Source: Epiperipatus broadwayi
Taxonomy: Eukaryota; Onychophora; Udeonychophora; Euonychophora; Peripatidae
Reading direction: 5' to 3'
Assembly: GCA_028023455.1 (NCBI GenBank)
Contig: JAQFVV010013289.1
Coordinates: 40,660 to 104,659, forward strand
DNA: 64,000 bases
Under the pieces are notes generated by a model that had not been told where the DNA came from, ran no database searches, and saw only the letters and a list, made by a program, of their open reading frames with translations. Position 1 is the stretch's first letter. Each line of letters opens with the position of its first letter. This document shows, in pieces, positions 29,061 through 41,185 of this stretch. Both the position numbers and the translations under genes were made by a program.

Positions 29061-30035
29061 AGAACACAAATAAAATATACTAAATCTGATCAAGTCTAGA
29101 TAGTAAGATCCAGAGTCTGACTAATATTCAATCCTTTCACCCCTGCTCAATGATTTAATACCCTATGGATGACATTTCCTAAGTTACAGATGAATTCAAT
29201 TTAACCATGAACTGGCAGTAGCATCAGGGTGCAACAAGACTCATTAAATAACTAAATTAACACTGAATTAGTTGAATATATACACATATATAGCTAATTG
29301 AGCCAATACTATATTAATAACTAATTGCTAAATCTAATAAAGTGATCTTTATATATAAATAAAAGTGGTCTATATATATATATATATATGTACAAACTAA
29401 TATGGAGTTGGATGCAAATGAACTCACGGATAATAAAAAACATGAAAACGAGTTATATTTTAAATACAATAATTTAATAAAGAAAATAAGAGTTTCGGAC
29501 TAAAATACACAAAATTATATAATTGGAATATGTAAGATTATGTTCGTAGGCATTACAGAGTTAATGAGATTATGTTCCATATATCTCATTATAAGAATTT
29601 AATAAAACAATGTGTGGTATTAAAGTTTATGCCTATACTAATATGCCAAATTCTAGCTCTTTTGTAGTCTGCTAAATCACTCTTAACACTTACCCAAAGA
29701 TATATAACTAATCTTATAGCACACTTCTATAGTGTCTATCTGTATATAACAGATTAAGTTGAGCACATGATCAGGCTTGGAGATACACAGGTTACCATGT
29801 TAACATAGATTAGGGTTTATCAAATACTCAGTAAGTATTTAATATAAGGGGGAGAAAACTGGTTTATTCTAGGTCTCGTTATATATACTGTGGCACATAT
29901 TAAATATCAATAAAACTAAAAGATGTGAATATGTCATTATTGATGGGCTTCAACATCAAATGCTCAGGGCCGTAAGACTAAACAACTTGCTACAAATAAA
30001 AACTAAGTGGATAAGTGTGACCTCTGTCAGCAACT

Positions 30036-30038
<3 letters not shown>
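29061..30038. other. AT-rich intronic DNA, nothing recognised
   Basis: No frame, repeat or RNA signal can be supported, apart from a short TA run near 29,372-29,388. Confidence 0.4.

Positions 30039-30075
<37 letters not shown>
30037..30075. repeat. (TA)n microsatellite
   Basis: About 38 bp of uninterrupted TA, located in the intron of the split gene. Confidence 0.95.
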
Positions 30076-30077
<2 letters not shown>

Positions 30078-30198
30078 CAAGCATTTAATGTACCTAATGT
30101 ATTTAGTAAGGACACATTCACAACCTATACATATATATAATAAAAATATGTTGAATTAACTTTGATCTATACAACCCAGGTCTCAAGTTTAGTATTTC

Positions 30199-31012
30199 GG
30201 TAACGGTTTACTTTAGTGGTCACACCATGTTTACCCTCTATTTTTTTAAATGAGAACTAGTTTTGATTTGGAAAGTACACATTTTTACTTTCATTTTGTA
30301 CATTACTTAGTTTTTACCATTTCTTAGATGAATATTACTTAAAACATTTGTATCGATAAATTAAATGTTGGATTAATTACATATAAAATGAATCATTCTT
30401 TTCAAAATACCTACATTAATTAAAATAATTACTTTATTTATTTATTTGAAAGTTAAGAATTTAAACTATCTACATATATAACACTTGTTACAAAATAAGA
30501 CACCATCTGGGTTAAAAAGTTTGAACTACATGCACACATGTACAAATTTATAGTTGCAAAAAATGACACATAGATCTGTTACATCTTTAGTTCCAGCTGA
30601 TCAAATTTTGGACATTGCTATTTTGGCAGAAGACTGGAATATATATCAGTTATGAAATGCCTTTCAAATATATATGCCATTTTTTGCATCTATGAAGCTG
30701 TACATATGTGCATGTAGTTCAAACATTAAACCCAGAGCATGTCTTATTTTGTAACAAGTGTTATCAATGTAGATAGTTTAAATTCTTAACTTTCAAATAA
30801 ATAAATAAAGTAATTATTTTAATTAATGTAGGTATTTTGAAGAGAACGATTCATTTTATATGTAATCAATTCAACATTTAATTTATAAATACAAATGTTT
30901 TAAGTAACGTACAAAATGAAAGTAAAAATGTTTACTTTCCAAATCAAAACTAGTTCTAATTTTTAAAAATAGAGGGCAAATATGGGGTGACTGCTAAAGT
31001 AAACCATTACCC
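30199..31012. mobile_element. long-armed foldback element / MITE
   Basis: The left arm 30,199-30,572 and right arm 30,667-31,012 are inverted copies of each other. They begin GGTAACGGTTTACTTTAG and end CTAAAGTAAACCATTACC, and enclose a ~95-bp spacer. The arms differ by scattered substitutions and one ~40-bp insertion in the left arm. The element is flanked by TATTTC at 30,193-30,198 and 31,013-31,018, a candidate 6-bp target duplication. There is no coding capacity. The long arms with a short unique core fit a nonautonomous foldback or palindromic MITE. The superfamily cannot be set without knowing the transposase. Confidence 0.8.
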
Positions 31013-31018
31013 TATTTC

Positions 31019-32555
31019 AAATATACTATTTAAAGACTAAATTAATTAGTAACCTAGTAAAAGATATCATCTGAATTTCTAACATATATAAATCTAATTA
31101 GGATAATAAATATTTAAGGGGCAATTATTGACAAAACATTATAAATATGCTTCAATAATATCCCAGTAGCTAGTTCCTATGATATACGGATTACATATAA
31201 ACAAAGTTATAATTTATAACTAGAGCTGAGCAAACTACAACTTTAACTAGAACATTATTGACCACTGTAACATTCATTCACAAAATTAATCAGTATAAAT
31301 ATTAATATGATCTTGAAACAGCAAGTAAAAAGTAATAATTCAATTATTTAATATTAATTATCAAGAAGATTTGAAAATATCTTTGCAATGAAATAGGCTA
31401 AAATTACATATATACTCGTGGTTTCAAGTTATTTGGCATATCAGATACATGTAATAGTAAAATGATAAAATTATAAAATAAATAGAATAGATCAAAATAG
31501 GCATAAAAGGCAGCAGAAAATTGTATATGTAGCTTAAAATAAATTATTAGAGCTTTTACATTTTAGGAGTGAATTTTCCATTATAAGTTTTATATTCAGA
31601 TAAGATCAAGTTTTATAGAAATTAGCATTTAAGAACTTTATTTACAGACTTTAGAAAATGGATTTATAAAGGTAGGTTTCGTAAATAGCTAGCTTTAAAT
31701 AAATAATTGAAAGTTAGAATTTATAGAACATAGCTCTGTGGAAAAACATTAAGTTACTAGTTAATTGTCTTAATGGCAGCTTCATGGACATTGAGATAAT
31801 ACAGTTGGCACTCTTCTTTGATGGTTTGATGTTCATTGAGATTCTTATACCATGGGCTGATTTTCTGAGGTATAGTACATCATATTTTACAGAACCATGC
31901 TTCCATTCCTGACAGGGATGAAGCAGCAAGTGGTTACCCACTTACCCTACTATTTCAAAGGTAAAACGTGCATAATTCAGTTTACAACTCAATTATTATA
32001 TACATGGCTATTTTTCGACTACAAAATTTGAACTATTTATATATATTTTTTATTCTGACCATCTGGTTGTTTACAAACTTGACTGCAGTTGGAAAATCCA
32101 TTATATTTAATTACTAAACTAATTTTAATTCTGTTTTTCTAACTTTTTCTCCCTGGTTTATTATTACTGGTAGATTCCATTTTATTTACAACTTTATAAA
32201 ATTCTGACAATTGTTATTGAAATTTTGGATTTATAAAATTAGATTCACACAATATTAAGACAACTACACTGGCATAATTAAAAGTTGGTTACAACATAAA
32301 CTAAAAACTGCATTTATAATTAGTATAAAACTAAATCTTTCGCTATATATGTAGGAAGATGGCATCCGGAACGCTTTTATATATACAATTTAGACTAAAT
32401 TACCTTTTAAAGTTGCAATTTTTTTAATAAATATATATTTGCAGTATATACATATACTATTTTAACTACAAACTTAGCACCCACATACATATGTTTGATC
32501 CTACATATATAGTCATTTAAGGTTGTTTAGATGGGTACTCTGAGAGGGTGTGAGG
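31019..32555. other. AT-rich intronic DNA, nothing recognised
   Basis: The only longer frame is a 75-codon minus-strand reading at 31,714-31,941 without domain features or splice context. No repeats were confirmed. Confidence 0.4.
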
Positions 32556-32559
32556 GTAA

Positions 32560-32765
32560 AATACATGAAACAAACAAGTGGTTGAAATTGACTGTTTCAT
32601 TATAAAGCTTCTTATGTAGGTACAAGTAATGGTTGCACCAATACTAGAAGAGGTAAACATACTAATGCAGTTAAGCAACCTTCATTTTCATCAGCATTCT
32701 CACTCAATGCTATGGATTCATATTACAATTTTGATTTTTCTAATACCAGACTCATTCAAAATATC
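32560..32765 (+). mobile_element. second PLE GIY-YIG-like remnant
   Basis: Broken frames give KASYVG followed by NTRRGKHTNAVKQ and a segment ending DFSNTR. These align piece by piece with KASYIGRSKHH and the YKIYFSSTG block of the remnant at 9.7-10.1 kb. The related terminal repeat (P4) follows about 470 bp downstream in the same orientation. The copy is non-functional. Confidence 0.55.
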
Positions 32766-32769
32766 AAAC

Positions 32770-32941
32770 TTTTCTATATACTCTCCTCATATACACTTCA
32801 ATGAAAATTTTATATATTTCCTCCTTTAATTTCTTCACAGTTTTGACTGTGTTGAAGTCTTTGTCAGGGCTCCTGTTAAGAAAAATAATGGAGGAATAAA
32901 AATTGCATTGAAGTGTATATGAGAAGAGTATATAGAAAAAA
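32770..32941. repeat. inverted repeat, ~64-bp arms
   Basis: The left arm 32,770-32,833 contains CTATATACTCTCCTCATATA; the right arm 32,878-32,941 contains its complement TATATGAGAAGAGTATATAG. The spacer includes a smaller nested hairpin, CTTCACAG with CTGTGTTGAAG. It lies between the PLE coding remnant and the P4 terminal repeat and may be a foldback insertion or a PLE end in inverted orientation. Confidence 0.65.
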
Positions 32942-33224
32942 TTGACATATATGAATGTATGAAGAAAAATGCAAAGAAAGTGAAAGGAGAAGATAAGAAT
33001 AATAACACTTTATCCAAAAGTGTCACATTGTTCCAAGATCAGAGAGGTCATTAAAATAAAATAAAAAACTCAATTGGATCAATAAACCTAAAAAAAAAAA
33101 ATGCACATGTCCTATTTGGAAGAATTTTTTAAAAAATACATTACTCTGAAGATTTTCTGACTTTTATTATTTCAAATGAATGTACCTATTTTCTTTTATT
33201 TGTGAAAATATAACACTATTTTAA

Positions 33225-33335
33225 ACCAATAATTACAGTGATTGTGAAAACATCTTTATAATATTTTAATCATCACTCAGTTGATGGCTTTCATGTTCAT
33301 GCTAAAACTTTGGTTTATTTAGAATCAAAATCATG
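33225..33335 (+). mobile_element. PLE-family terminal repeat copy (P4)
   Basis: Aligns with P3 (27.3 kb, minus) through ACATCTTTATAATATT, a TCATC-CAGTTGATGGCTT word and a short complementary stem, then degenerates. It carries the same plus orientation as the coding remnant at 32.6 kb. Confidence 0.55.
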
Positions 33336-33384
33336 CATGGATGATCCTGAAAATTATTACTCTTATGTCTGCAACAATAATATC

Positions 33385-35990
33385 TTCATCATTTTCAATC
33401 ATTATCTATCAATGGCAGCATAAAGGTCTCCCCAAACTCAATATATCTTTTTGGATCTCTAGCCTATCTTGCTAACATTACTCCCTTACACTTTCTTATT
33501 TCATCAATCCATATTGTATGTGGTCTCTTTCTATGATTTTTACAATCTCTTCTAATTCAGTTTAAGATTTCAACTGTCCATCTATTATCATCTCTTCTAA
33601 AAATATGTCCAAACAATTCCACTTCAGTCTCTGAATGCTTTCAATGATGTCAGTAGCATCTGTTTGTTCTCTTACCCATGTATTTCAAATTTGATTTCTT
33701 ATAGTTACTCCTAGTATGCATCTCTCCATATTTCTTTGAGTTGTCTAAAGTCTCTGTATTGATCTTCTGTTAAGTTTCCAACTGTCAGATCCATAAGTAA
33801 CAACTGATAAAATATATTTATTTAAAACCTTTCTTTTAAAATGTATAAGTATATTTTCATTCAATATTAAGTTATTTCTTCCAAAAGCCATCTAACCAAG
33901 TTTAATTCTATGACTAATTTTAATCATTATGTTTCCAAATGTAGTGATAATCTGACCAAGTTATGTGTAGTTGTTAACTTTATCTAACTCATTATTGTCA
34001 ATCTTTATTTTCATTTTTTAAGAATATCCATAAAATATTACTTTAGTTCTTTTAATATTTAGTTTTAGTTTTAGTTTTATACTTTCATCTAATAACTCGG
34101 TCAATATTTCCTGAAGCTCTAAACCATTTTCTGCAAAATTGGGATGACTTAAATAATATCCATTTAAACCATTAAGCATCACATGATCACATTTCCAATA
34201 CTAGCACATTAATTGTTTATAAACAGAGCAAAACTCTCCATACAGTATTGCCACCTGTGCTAAACAGAGTAATCTGTCATCCATTGATTACTCTGTTTAG
34301 CACAGGTGGCAATACTGTATGGAGAGTTTTGCTCTGTTTAATATTCATTTACTTATTTTATTTAGTTTTCAATTTTAATCAACAAAATACTTTCTACAGC
34401 GCTGCTACAAAAGTGTTTGAGATATGGAACTACCCTGCCACAACCCCTTCTCAATGTTAATCTTCCTAGTATCATTAAATAGGGTAATTGTTGCTGTTGA
34501 ATTTTGCTAATTATTCTTCAGAATATAATAAAATCATGCATCTATAACTATAATTCGATGATCCCCTGCTTTTATCACTGAAGCAATGATTATATAATCA
34601 AATGTGTTTTTATAATCTACAAATCTAAAGCATAAAGGTAACTCATTTTAATTGATTGTTTCTATAACTTCTCTCTATATCAGCATATGATTCAAAGTAC
34701 TAAAACTAATTTTAAACCCAGTTTGTTCTATGGTTTTTTGAAATCCAAAGTTTGCTTTTAGACGAGTTGTAATTATCTTGCTAAAAATTGTATATAGAAC
34801 TGATAAAACAGTGATAGGTATGCAATTTCTAATATATTCTTTATCATTTTTTTTAAATATTAATACAAATATTGCATACTTTCAATCAACTATATAATTC
34901 TTGATAGAACTCTTTTACAGATTTCACAATGCCTTCTTCTTTTTTAATAATATTTCCATCTTTTTTTTATTATTGCATAAATAAGTTTCCTACCAATGTG
35001 AAAAAATGTTGTTTTACATTCCTGAGTCTTTTATTATTTTTCTATAACTTTCCCTGCTATTTGACAATTATACTTTTTACATTATTATCAACTCTTTTTT
35101 CACCATTTAAAAAATTCAAGATATTTAATTATTTTTAATGATTGTTTTTATATATTTTCATTTTTCTTCTTTTTGTCATAAATCCACTAAACTCAGTACA
35201 AATTTTACTGTTCTATTGCTGCTTTTCTATATCAGTGCTCTTTGTTGCAGTTTTTAGAATTGTATCAGTTATTTTCTTACTGATTTCATTCAAATCTGAA
35301 TCATTTAAATTCAGTAAATATTTGAAAACGATTTGCAAGTTCTAAGTTAAATTCATTGGAATGCTTTACAATATTTGTTTAGCATTTTTATCAAAGTAAC
35401 ATTGCATAATATAATGTTTTTCTTTCTCTGAAAACTACAAAAATATACGTTCTCTGATTTATATCACCTTAACCAAATTCACCTATAGCATTTTCATATT
35501 TCAATTGCTAGCCAATTCCAACAATAAAGTCTCCTGTAACAATTTAAAAATATGTGGTGTGATATATCCATATAAAAATCCCCTAGTACTTAATCACTAT
35601 GATAATTTGTTGGGGCATAAATCAAAATTATCTGCATTTAGTACCAGTTATTTAGCTGAATAACTGATCATGCAATGCTGTCTGATAGCCATCAACCTGC
35701 ACAACATTTTTCTTGCACTTTTTAATGAATCCTACTCCACTTGTACTTCTAACATTTGTGTCTTTATTGTGTAGTAAATGTTCTCTTTTTAATTCAATTG
35801 TCTTTTCATGTTCCGTTCTAACTCCACAATGTCTAATGATGTTCCATTTAATAAGACACAGTTCATCTTTGGATTCCTGAAACCTTGCTTCACTTGTGAC
35901 TTGCCATTGTAAGTCTCTAAACAAAATATTATAATTAGATGGCAGCCTGGGTTTGCAAAAATGGTTGGGCTCAATTATGTCAAGCCTTAT
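33385..35990 (-). pseudogene. degenerate second RTE LINE copy
   Basis: The minus strand is collinear with the 10.68-13.96 kb element. Its 3' end is near ATCATCATTTTCAATCATTATC (33,385). Then come C-terminal domain, RT and linker remnants (34.9-35.35 kb), an endonuclease remnant (VGFI, IIRHCGVR, 35,652-35,924) and the 5' word GGCAGCCTGGGTTTGC near 35,940. Compared with the better copy it lacks about 230 bp in the RT (near 34,890) and about 230 bp in the endonuclease. It has many stops and carries an extra ~180-bp insertion containing a perfect hairpin. It is older than the first copy and lies inside the second intron of the split gene. Confidence 0.85.
34221..34339. repeat. perfect 53-bp hairpin inserted in the RTE copy
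   Basis: The arms 34,221-34,273 and 34,287-34,339 are exact reverse complements over 53 bp, with a 13-bp loop (CTGTCATCCATTG). The sequence has no counterpart in the sister RTE copy, where the flanking words ATTTA and CTTTCATTT are adjacent. The inserted block is about 180 bp (roughly 34,163-34,345). The arms have no mismatch although the host RTE copy is heavily mutated, so the palindrome is either much younger than its host or kept identical by conversion. Confidence 0.9.
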
Positions 35991-37056
35991 TTAAGTAACC
36001 AAAGGTGAAAATTTTTAAATTTTAATTTACAATAATTATAGTATATTTAATTAGTGTATTATATTATTGGTATGTTATAGTAGTTGCAAAATTGTAATTT
36101 AAAATTAAGTAAATTTTATCAGTAAATCTCCTGAGAGTGATAAAGACTCAGACTGTTCAAGATAGCTAAGCCCTCTGGCAGGATGTGTATGAGATTTCAT
36201 ATGCAGTTTGTGAGGTGGACTAATTTTTAATAATATTAAAGTGATAATTTAATAGTGTTATTATTAATTTGAAAGTATAAACATTTTCGATACTTTATTA
36301 TTATTAAATAATAATTAGATTTAAATTTATAACTCTTCTAAATTTATATTTATAATCAACCCTTAAGCATATTTTTATTGTGATTTAAAATAGTATTGAA
36401 CACCTTAATTAATTATCATTAATGAATATAGGAGAAGTATTGATTATATGCACATACCACACTGTCATTGGTCAATTTTTGTATCATAATTCAATTGAAT
36501 AAAAGGTATAAATAAGATAACATAAGTAGAGAGGGAGACTATTAATAAAAAAACAAGAGGAAAAATATTAAAATCTGAACCATAACAAAATTTAAAAAAC
36601 CAAGAAGGAGTTGGAAAAAAATAATAATAATGGATTTCAGTTGACCTGAATCAAGATATATTGTGACTCTTAGATTATGGAGTAGAGAATTTTATTTTCT
36701 TGCATGCATTTTGACCTACTTATCTATCAATTGACAAATGCCAAGTTTCCACACTGTGATAAAAATGGGATCCATTTTGGAAAATGAGTATTTCACAAAA
36801 GGCTTCTTCACATCTAAAACTGGACAAGAAATTGTAAGCATGAGATTTTATTCTATATATTACAATAATTTTAATCACTATTATCATTATGTGTGTTTAA
36901 AAATTACTCGTCATTTATTTAGAACAAAAAATATATATTCTGTGCATTCATTTTTAAAAACAAAAAAAGTAAAATATGTTTTTATTTTATAAATGAAGCA
37001 AATAAATCAATAATATTATAAAAATATTAAATTACAGACTTTTTTTTTTTTTTTAG

Positions 37057-37171
37057 AATTTCACTTACAACTGACTCCAGTGGCATTGCAACTCTTAAAA
37101 TAACGATCAAACCTCCAAAAGATAAAATAAAATTGTGTAACATTATAATCGACTTTATAAACAGTAATTAA
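37057..37171 (+). CDS. terminal exon of the split plus-strand gene
   Basis: The acceptor is a run of T followed by TTTTAG at 37,056. Entering in phase 2, as exon 26,659-26,758 requires, the frame encodes 37 residues plus the junction Lys and ends with TAA at 37,169-37,171. The peptide (ISLTTDSSGIATLKITIKPP, then a short Cys-containing basic end) has the alternating pattern of a beta-sandwich edge. TDSSGIATLKI resembles strand-turn-strand motifs of macroglobulin, transthyretin-like and carboxypeptidase-regulatory domains; this is a resemblance only. AATAAA follows 26 nt after the stop. An upstream segment ending in a GTAAGC donor (36,746-36,833) could be spliced in instead, but it would put this exon in another frame with a stop after five codons. 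Confidence 0.55.
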
Positions 37172-37197
37172 TGTATATATAAAATAATTTCTATCTG

Positions 37198-37203
37198 AAT
37201 AAA
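37198..37203 (+). promoter_or_regulatory. polyadenylation signal after the terminal exon
   Basis: AATAAA 26 nt downstream of the TAA of the terminal exon, followed by a T/G-rich stretch (TTTTACTTTTGTTGGG) suitable as downstream element. The very short 3' UTR is plausible for a compact transcript end. Confidence 0.45.
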
Positions 37204-37704
37204 ACAAATACAATTTTACTTTTGTTGGGTATCTATTTTTAACCTACACGTAAGTGCATAAAAATTGTAATGCAAAACAAACTCAAAATCACATAGGACT
37301 GTAACAGTCACGCAAATAGAACTGGTTATCAAATGGTATTTCTTGTAGACTGTTGTTGTAGAGAATTATATTAGAAAGATATCATCTTAGCTTTGCACTC
37401 CATTGTGGAACAGCTAGATAGGAAATATACTTAATGAAATATAGAATAAAATTATATATTGTTTTAGTTCATCGTTGACATAACCAAGAAAACCAATTAA
37501 CTTGGGTATTAGCAAAGTAAAATTATATCTTTCAAAAATTGTACTATTTTGTATGACTTTTATAAAATATTATTTTTGTATGATATGAAAAAGTTTGTTG
37601 ATACAGTTTTAATAGTTTGTTGCATATTTTAATTGCAGGTGAAATGGAATTTTAAAAATAGCCATAAAATTTGCTATAAAACTTTAAATATATATATAAC
37701 CAGA

Positions 37705-39668
37705 TGTTTTATCCACTTCAAAAGCAACTATCAGAAAATCAAAACTAAAATGTATACTTTTAGAGATTTTCAAAGAGATTGAAATTCATATTTAAGGATT
37801 TACTTTTTTTTCTGTATTAGGAGTAAGAACCATAACATGTGTACTGATTATAGTCAGAAATGATAAAAAAAAAATTTTAATTTTAAAAAAAGTTTGGATT
37901 GCATTAAGTTTCTTTTTATTTTGTTGATTGTAATCTATTTAAAAGGCTGAGCCGTATTTTCTCATTTATTTAAAAATTAATTAATGTATCAAAAAAGATA
38001 AGAACCCTGGTTAGGTTTTGTTTATAATTAATATTAAGTGAGAGATAGAGATTAATGCTCGTCATAACTTTTTAATTAAAATTAGGTGGGAGATAACAAT
38101 TTCATATAAAATCTTTGTGTATTGATTCGATTTTATAATGCTTTTACATTCACTAATGGCTGACTACTGATATTCTAACTTTAATATTTGCTATACATGG
38201 TGGATGCCATATATTTTTGACAATTGTTGATCATGTCTTATATTACAACTGCTGATATAATATATTTTTTTGCAAATAGAAAATTACTGTCAATTATTTC
38301 CTATGCTAATAGCAGCTATCCATTCATCATGCCAAAACTACATGCCATGAGAAACTTTCCTAAAAGTATGCAATGCTAGATAAATCCAAATACAAACCCC
38401 AGAGCTCCACAATTGTAACATCATGAATATAACCTATAAGCCTAGTCCAGAACTAATCCTAAAGATTGCTTTCATACTCCTAATTAGATAAATGGAAATC
38501 AAAACCTTCATAATGAACTCTATATAGACTTGAACTTTGCACCTAATCCTGAAAGAAATCAACCACACTGAACATTAATGCCTCAGAGGTAAACAAACAT
38601 TTCATATCATAACCAGGGCTTACAATCTCCTAGTCTAAATCTCTTTTCTTAAGTCTCAACTTAATATAAAAAGAAATATGCACCTACAGTAAATTATGTA
38701 TAATCAGTTAAATATCATTAATTACATTATAAATATTTTTGTTATATGTATTGGAGCTGTAGTTTTAAAATTTTATATTTTAAATTTATTTGTCCAAGTG
38801 TATATTATGATTTATGTTTTATAGTTTTTTTTTTCTTATGTCATTAATTTTTGTTAGAAGCTTTAGTAGATACTATTACTTTTCTTTTCTAACTCACCTG
38901 TTTCCTATTTTTGGTTGAAATTAATTTAGTTAATCTGTGTTTGCATTTCATAAAGACTGTAAATCTTTGGCTAGCAATTTATCGATTATTTAGTTCTGTT
39001 TTTCTTAAATCATGGAGATTTTTTTTTTAAGATTACATAAAATTATAATCTTTTCTCTGTTGTTAGAATCAGCCTTAATGTCACACTGTTTGATTTCTTA
39101 TGAGTGTTTGCACGTATATGACATCTCTATTATATCCATATGTTTTGTTGGATTTTAGTGGAAGCTCACACTGAATTGTTCATTTACTTCTGTAGAAGAT
39201 CACTTTCTTTTAAAATCTCTAAGTAAAGGAAAGTTGAATTTGTTTTGATAAATCACTGGCAGGAAGAAATCATAAATCTCTTTAATTATCGGATGAGAAA
39301 ACAAACTTATCTGCCAAAGTGTTTAATGTGACAATGCTCACATACACTTTTTGATAAACTAGGTGTTGGAATTCAAGTCAAACTTTTATATTTTGTTTGA
39401 CAACTATTCATTTTGAAATTTAATAATGTATTAAGAATTATAATTGCTTGTGGCTGACATTTGTCTCTGTGTCCTTTCCTCAATTGTCTGAACAACATTA
39501 AAGGTCTCTTTCTCTTCATGGGTCTAGCTGGTATCATCGATCATCATTAACCTTTGGTCACCATAAATTAAATTTTCTAGGTTGATAGTAGCCTAGTGGC
39601 ACTCTCTGTGATAAAAAGTGAAACAGAATGATTTATTTTAATTTTGTAAATTTCAATTTACCAGTACA
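37705..39668 (+). repeat. 5' LTR of a decayed LTR retrotransposon
   Basis: This 1,964-bp segment is repeated directly at 41,186-43,156. It starts TGTTTTATCCACTTC and ends CAGTACA, so the TG...CA ends are kept here. Divergence between the two LTRs looks like 10-15% with small indels, making the insertion old. No matching target duplication was seen outside the pair. Confidence 0.85.
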
Positions 39669-40112
39669 ATGGATAAGTAAATTTTATTGCTACCAATGTG
39701 GGAGTTTGACATTGTAAAATTCATGTGAGATTTTATTCAGACAATTGAGGAATATTTCAGGTGTAAAAGGAAAAAGTTAGCATTAGGTATTATATTGTGC
39801 TTACTATGATGGGTATGTTGGAGTAGTTTTGAATAGAGGTTTGTCTTTTTCAAATGAATAATGAAATAAACAGACAAATAGCATTTGTCTTTTGGATTTC
39901 TAAAAAAAAGTTTTTGAACAGTGATAAATAAATAAAAATAAATATTTGTACACATTTTTTAATAATGTGATTTTTTTTAAAACAGAAAATAAATGTTTGG
40001 AAATATAGATATATTGGGTTTCAATCATGTTTGAAAATGGAATCCAATGTAGAAATTGATAGGATAGTAATATTGAAAGAAAGCCATTTCTGTCAAAAAT
40101 CCCCAAATAATA

Positions 40113-40435
40113 GAAAAGATAAAAGAAGAAATTGAAACACAGATGATAATAAAGGTGATAATGGATCGGAAACAAAGTCAGCAGGATCTGATGAAAGACA
40201 ATAGAGAAATAAAACAAAAGTTACTAGAAATGAAACAAAGTCAGCAAGCTATGATGGAAGAAAATAGAGCAATGCTGGAGAAGTTCAAAGTTGAAATGAT
40301 ACAGGAAATAAAGTAAAGAGACAACAAATAATGGAAAGAGTTGAAAATAACCAAGAAGCCATAGAAAAAGAACTGACTAAAGAAATTCAGGAAGTTAAGA
40401 TGGTAAAAGAAAATGTGACAGATGTGAGAGATTAA
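40113..40435 (+). pseudogene. gag-like coiled-coil remnant of the LTR element
   Basis: About 68 codons (40,113-40,317) plus a +1-shifted continuation to 40,435 encode a highly charged helix with an internal repeat (MDRKQSQQDLMKDN and EMKQSQQAMMEEN) and heptad-like spacing of Leu/Met/Ile, so a coiled coil is likely. Its position after the 5' LTR and the similar N-terminal coiled coil of the 53-56 kb gypsy gag suggest the N terminus of a gag-like protein. A stop at 40,318 and further stops downstream show decay. No zinc knuckle, protease or polymerase can be read in the 1.5-kb interior. Confidence 0.55.
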
Positions 40436-41090
40436 TTCATACCAAATAGTGTTAGAACAGATCAGGTGGAAATAAAGATAAAGAAGGGCAGAGAATGGAT
40501 ACAGATAGATAGTGTTGTGGGAAATTTAGAGAATGCATATTAAAATATAGAAGAATTGTGTAAGTTAAAAACAAAGATAATGTAAAGAAGTCTCTGCAAA
40601 CAATAAAAGAATAACTGTACCTATTGAACAGGAATTTAAAACTAGGAAAATGGTCAGGAAAGGATTATAGAATATGAGTTTGAACCAGAAGTGGAATCTA
40701 CTTACAGAGCCAGTTTGTTCAAGCATTCAAAAAGACAGTAGAATAGTTATTCTATCCATTTACTATTATTGATGTAATCAATAATAAAGTGAGGCATTTT
40801 GAAGAAATGTGAAGATTTATTAAGATGAAGGGTCTTCAAGTATATGTTGTAGAAATGAGAGGAGATGATGCTTCTTGTACTAAAAGAAATACTCATAAAT
40901 GCTTAATTAGTAAAATATCTAAAACTATTAACTCCTGGAGAATTGAAGATTATGCAGAAATTAGCTGCAATGGTAAAGAATATGATATCTGACCACAAAT
41001 AAGTCAGATTCTTAAAAAAGACATTTAATTTTTTTTTTAAAAAATCACAATCTCATGACAGAATTCAGGACAAACATTCAGCACCATTTG

Positions 41091-41104
41091 TGAGGGGGGG
41101 AGGG
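41091..41104 (+). other. possible polypurine tract
   Basis: GAGGGGGGGAGGG, the only long G-run in the window, lies about 80 bp before the mapped start of the 3' LTR. It could be the plus-strand primer site if the true 3' LTR begins near TGTTTAAATG at 41,108 and the 5' LTR has lost its first ~80 bp. Confidence 0.4.
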
Positions 41105-41185
41105 TAAATGTTTAAATGTTTTTTTTTAATTAATATAATGTTTTTATTTATTTATTTTATGGTGTGATGGGGCAGTTGAAGCAGA

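Noticed and set aside
39737-40217. Two minus-strand frames of 72 and 105 codons
   Set aside because: Opposite to the plus-strand gag remnant of the LTR element, with Phe/Ile/Leu-rich composition expected from an AT-rich antisense strand.
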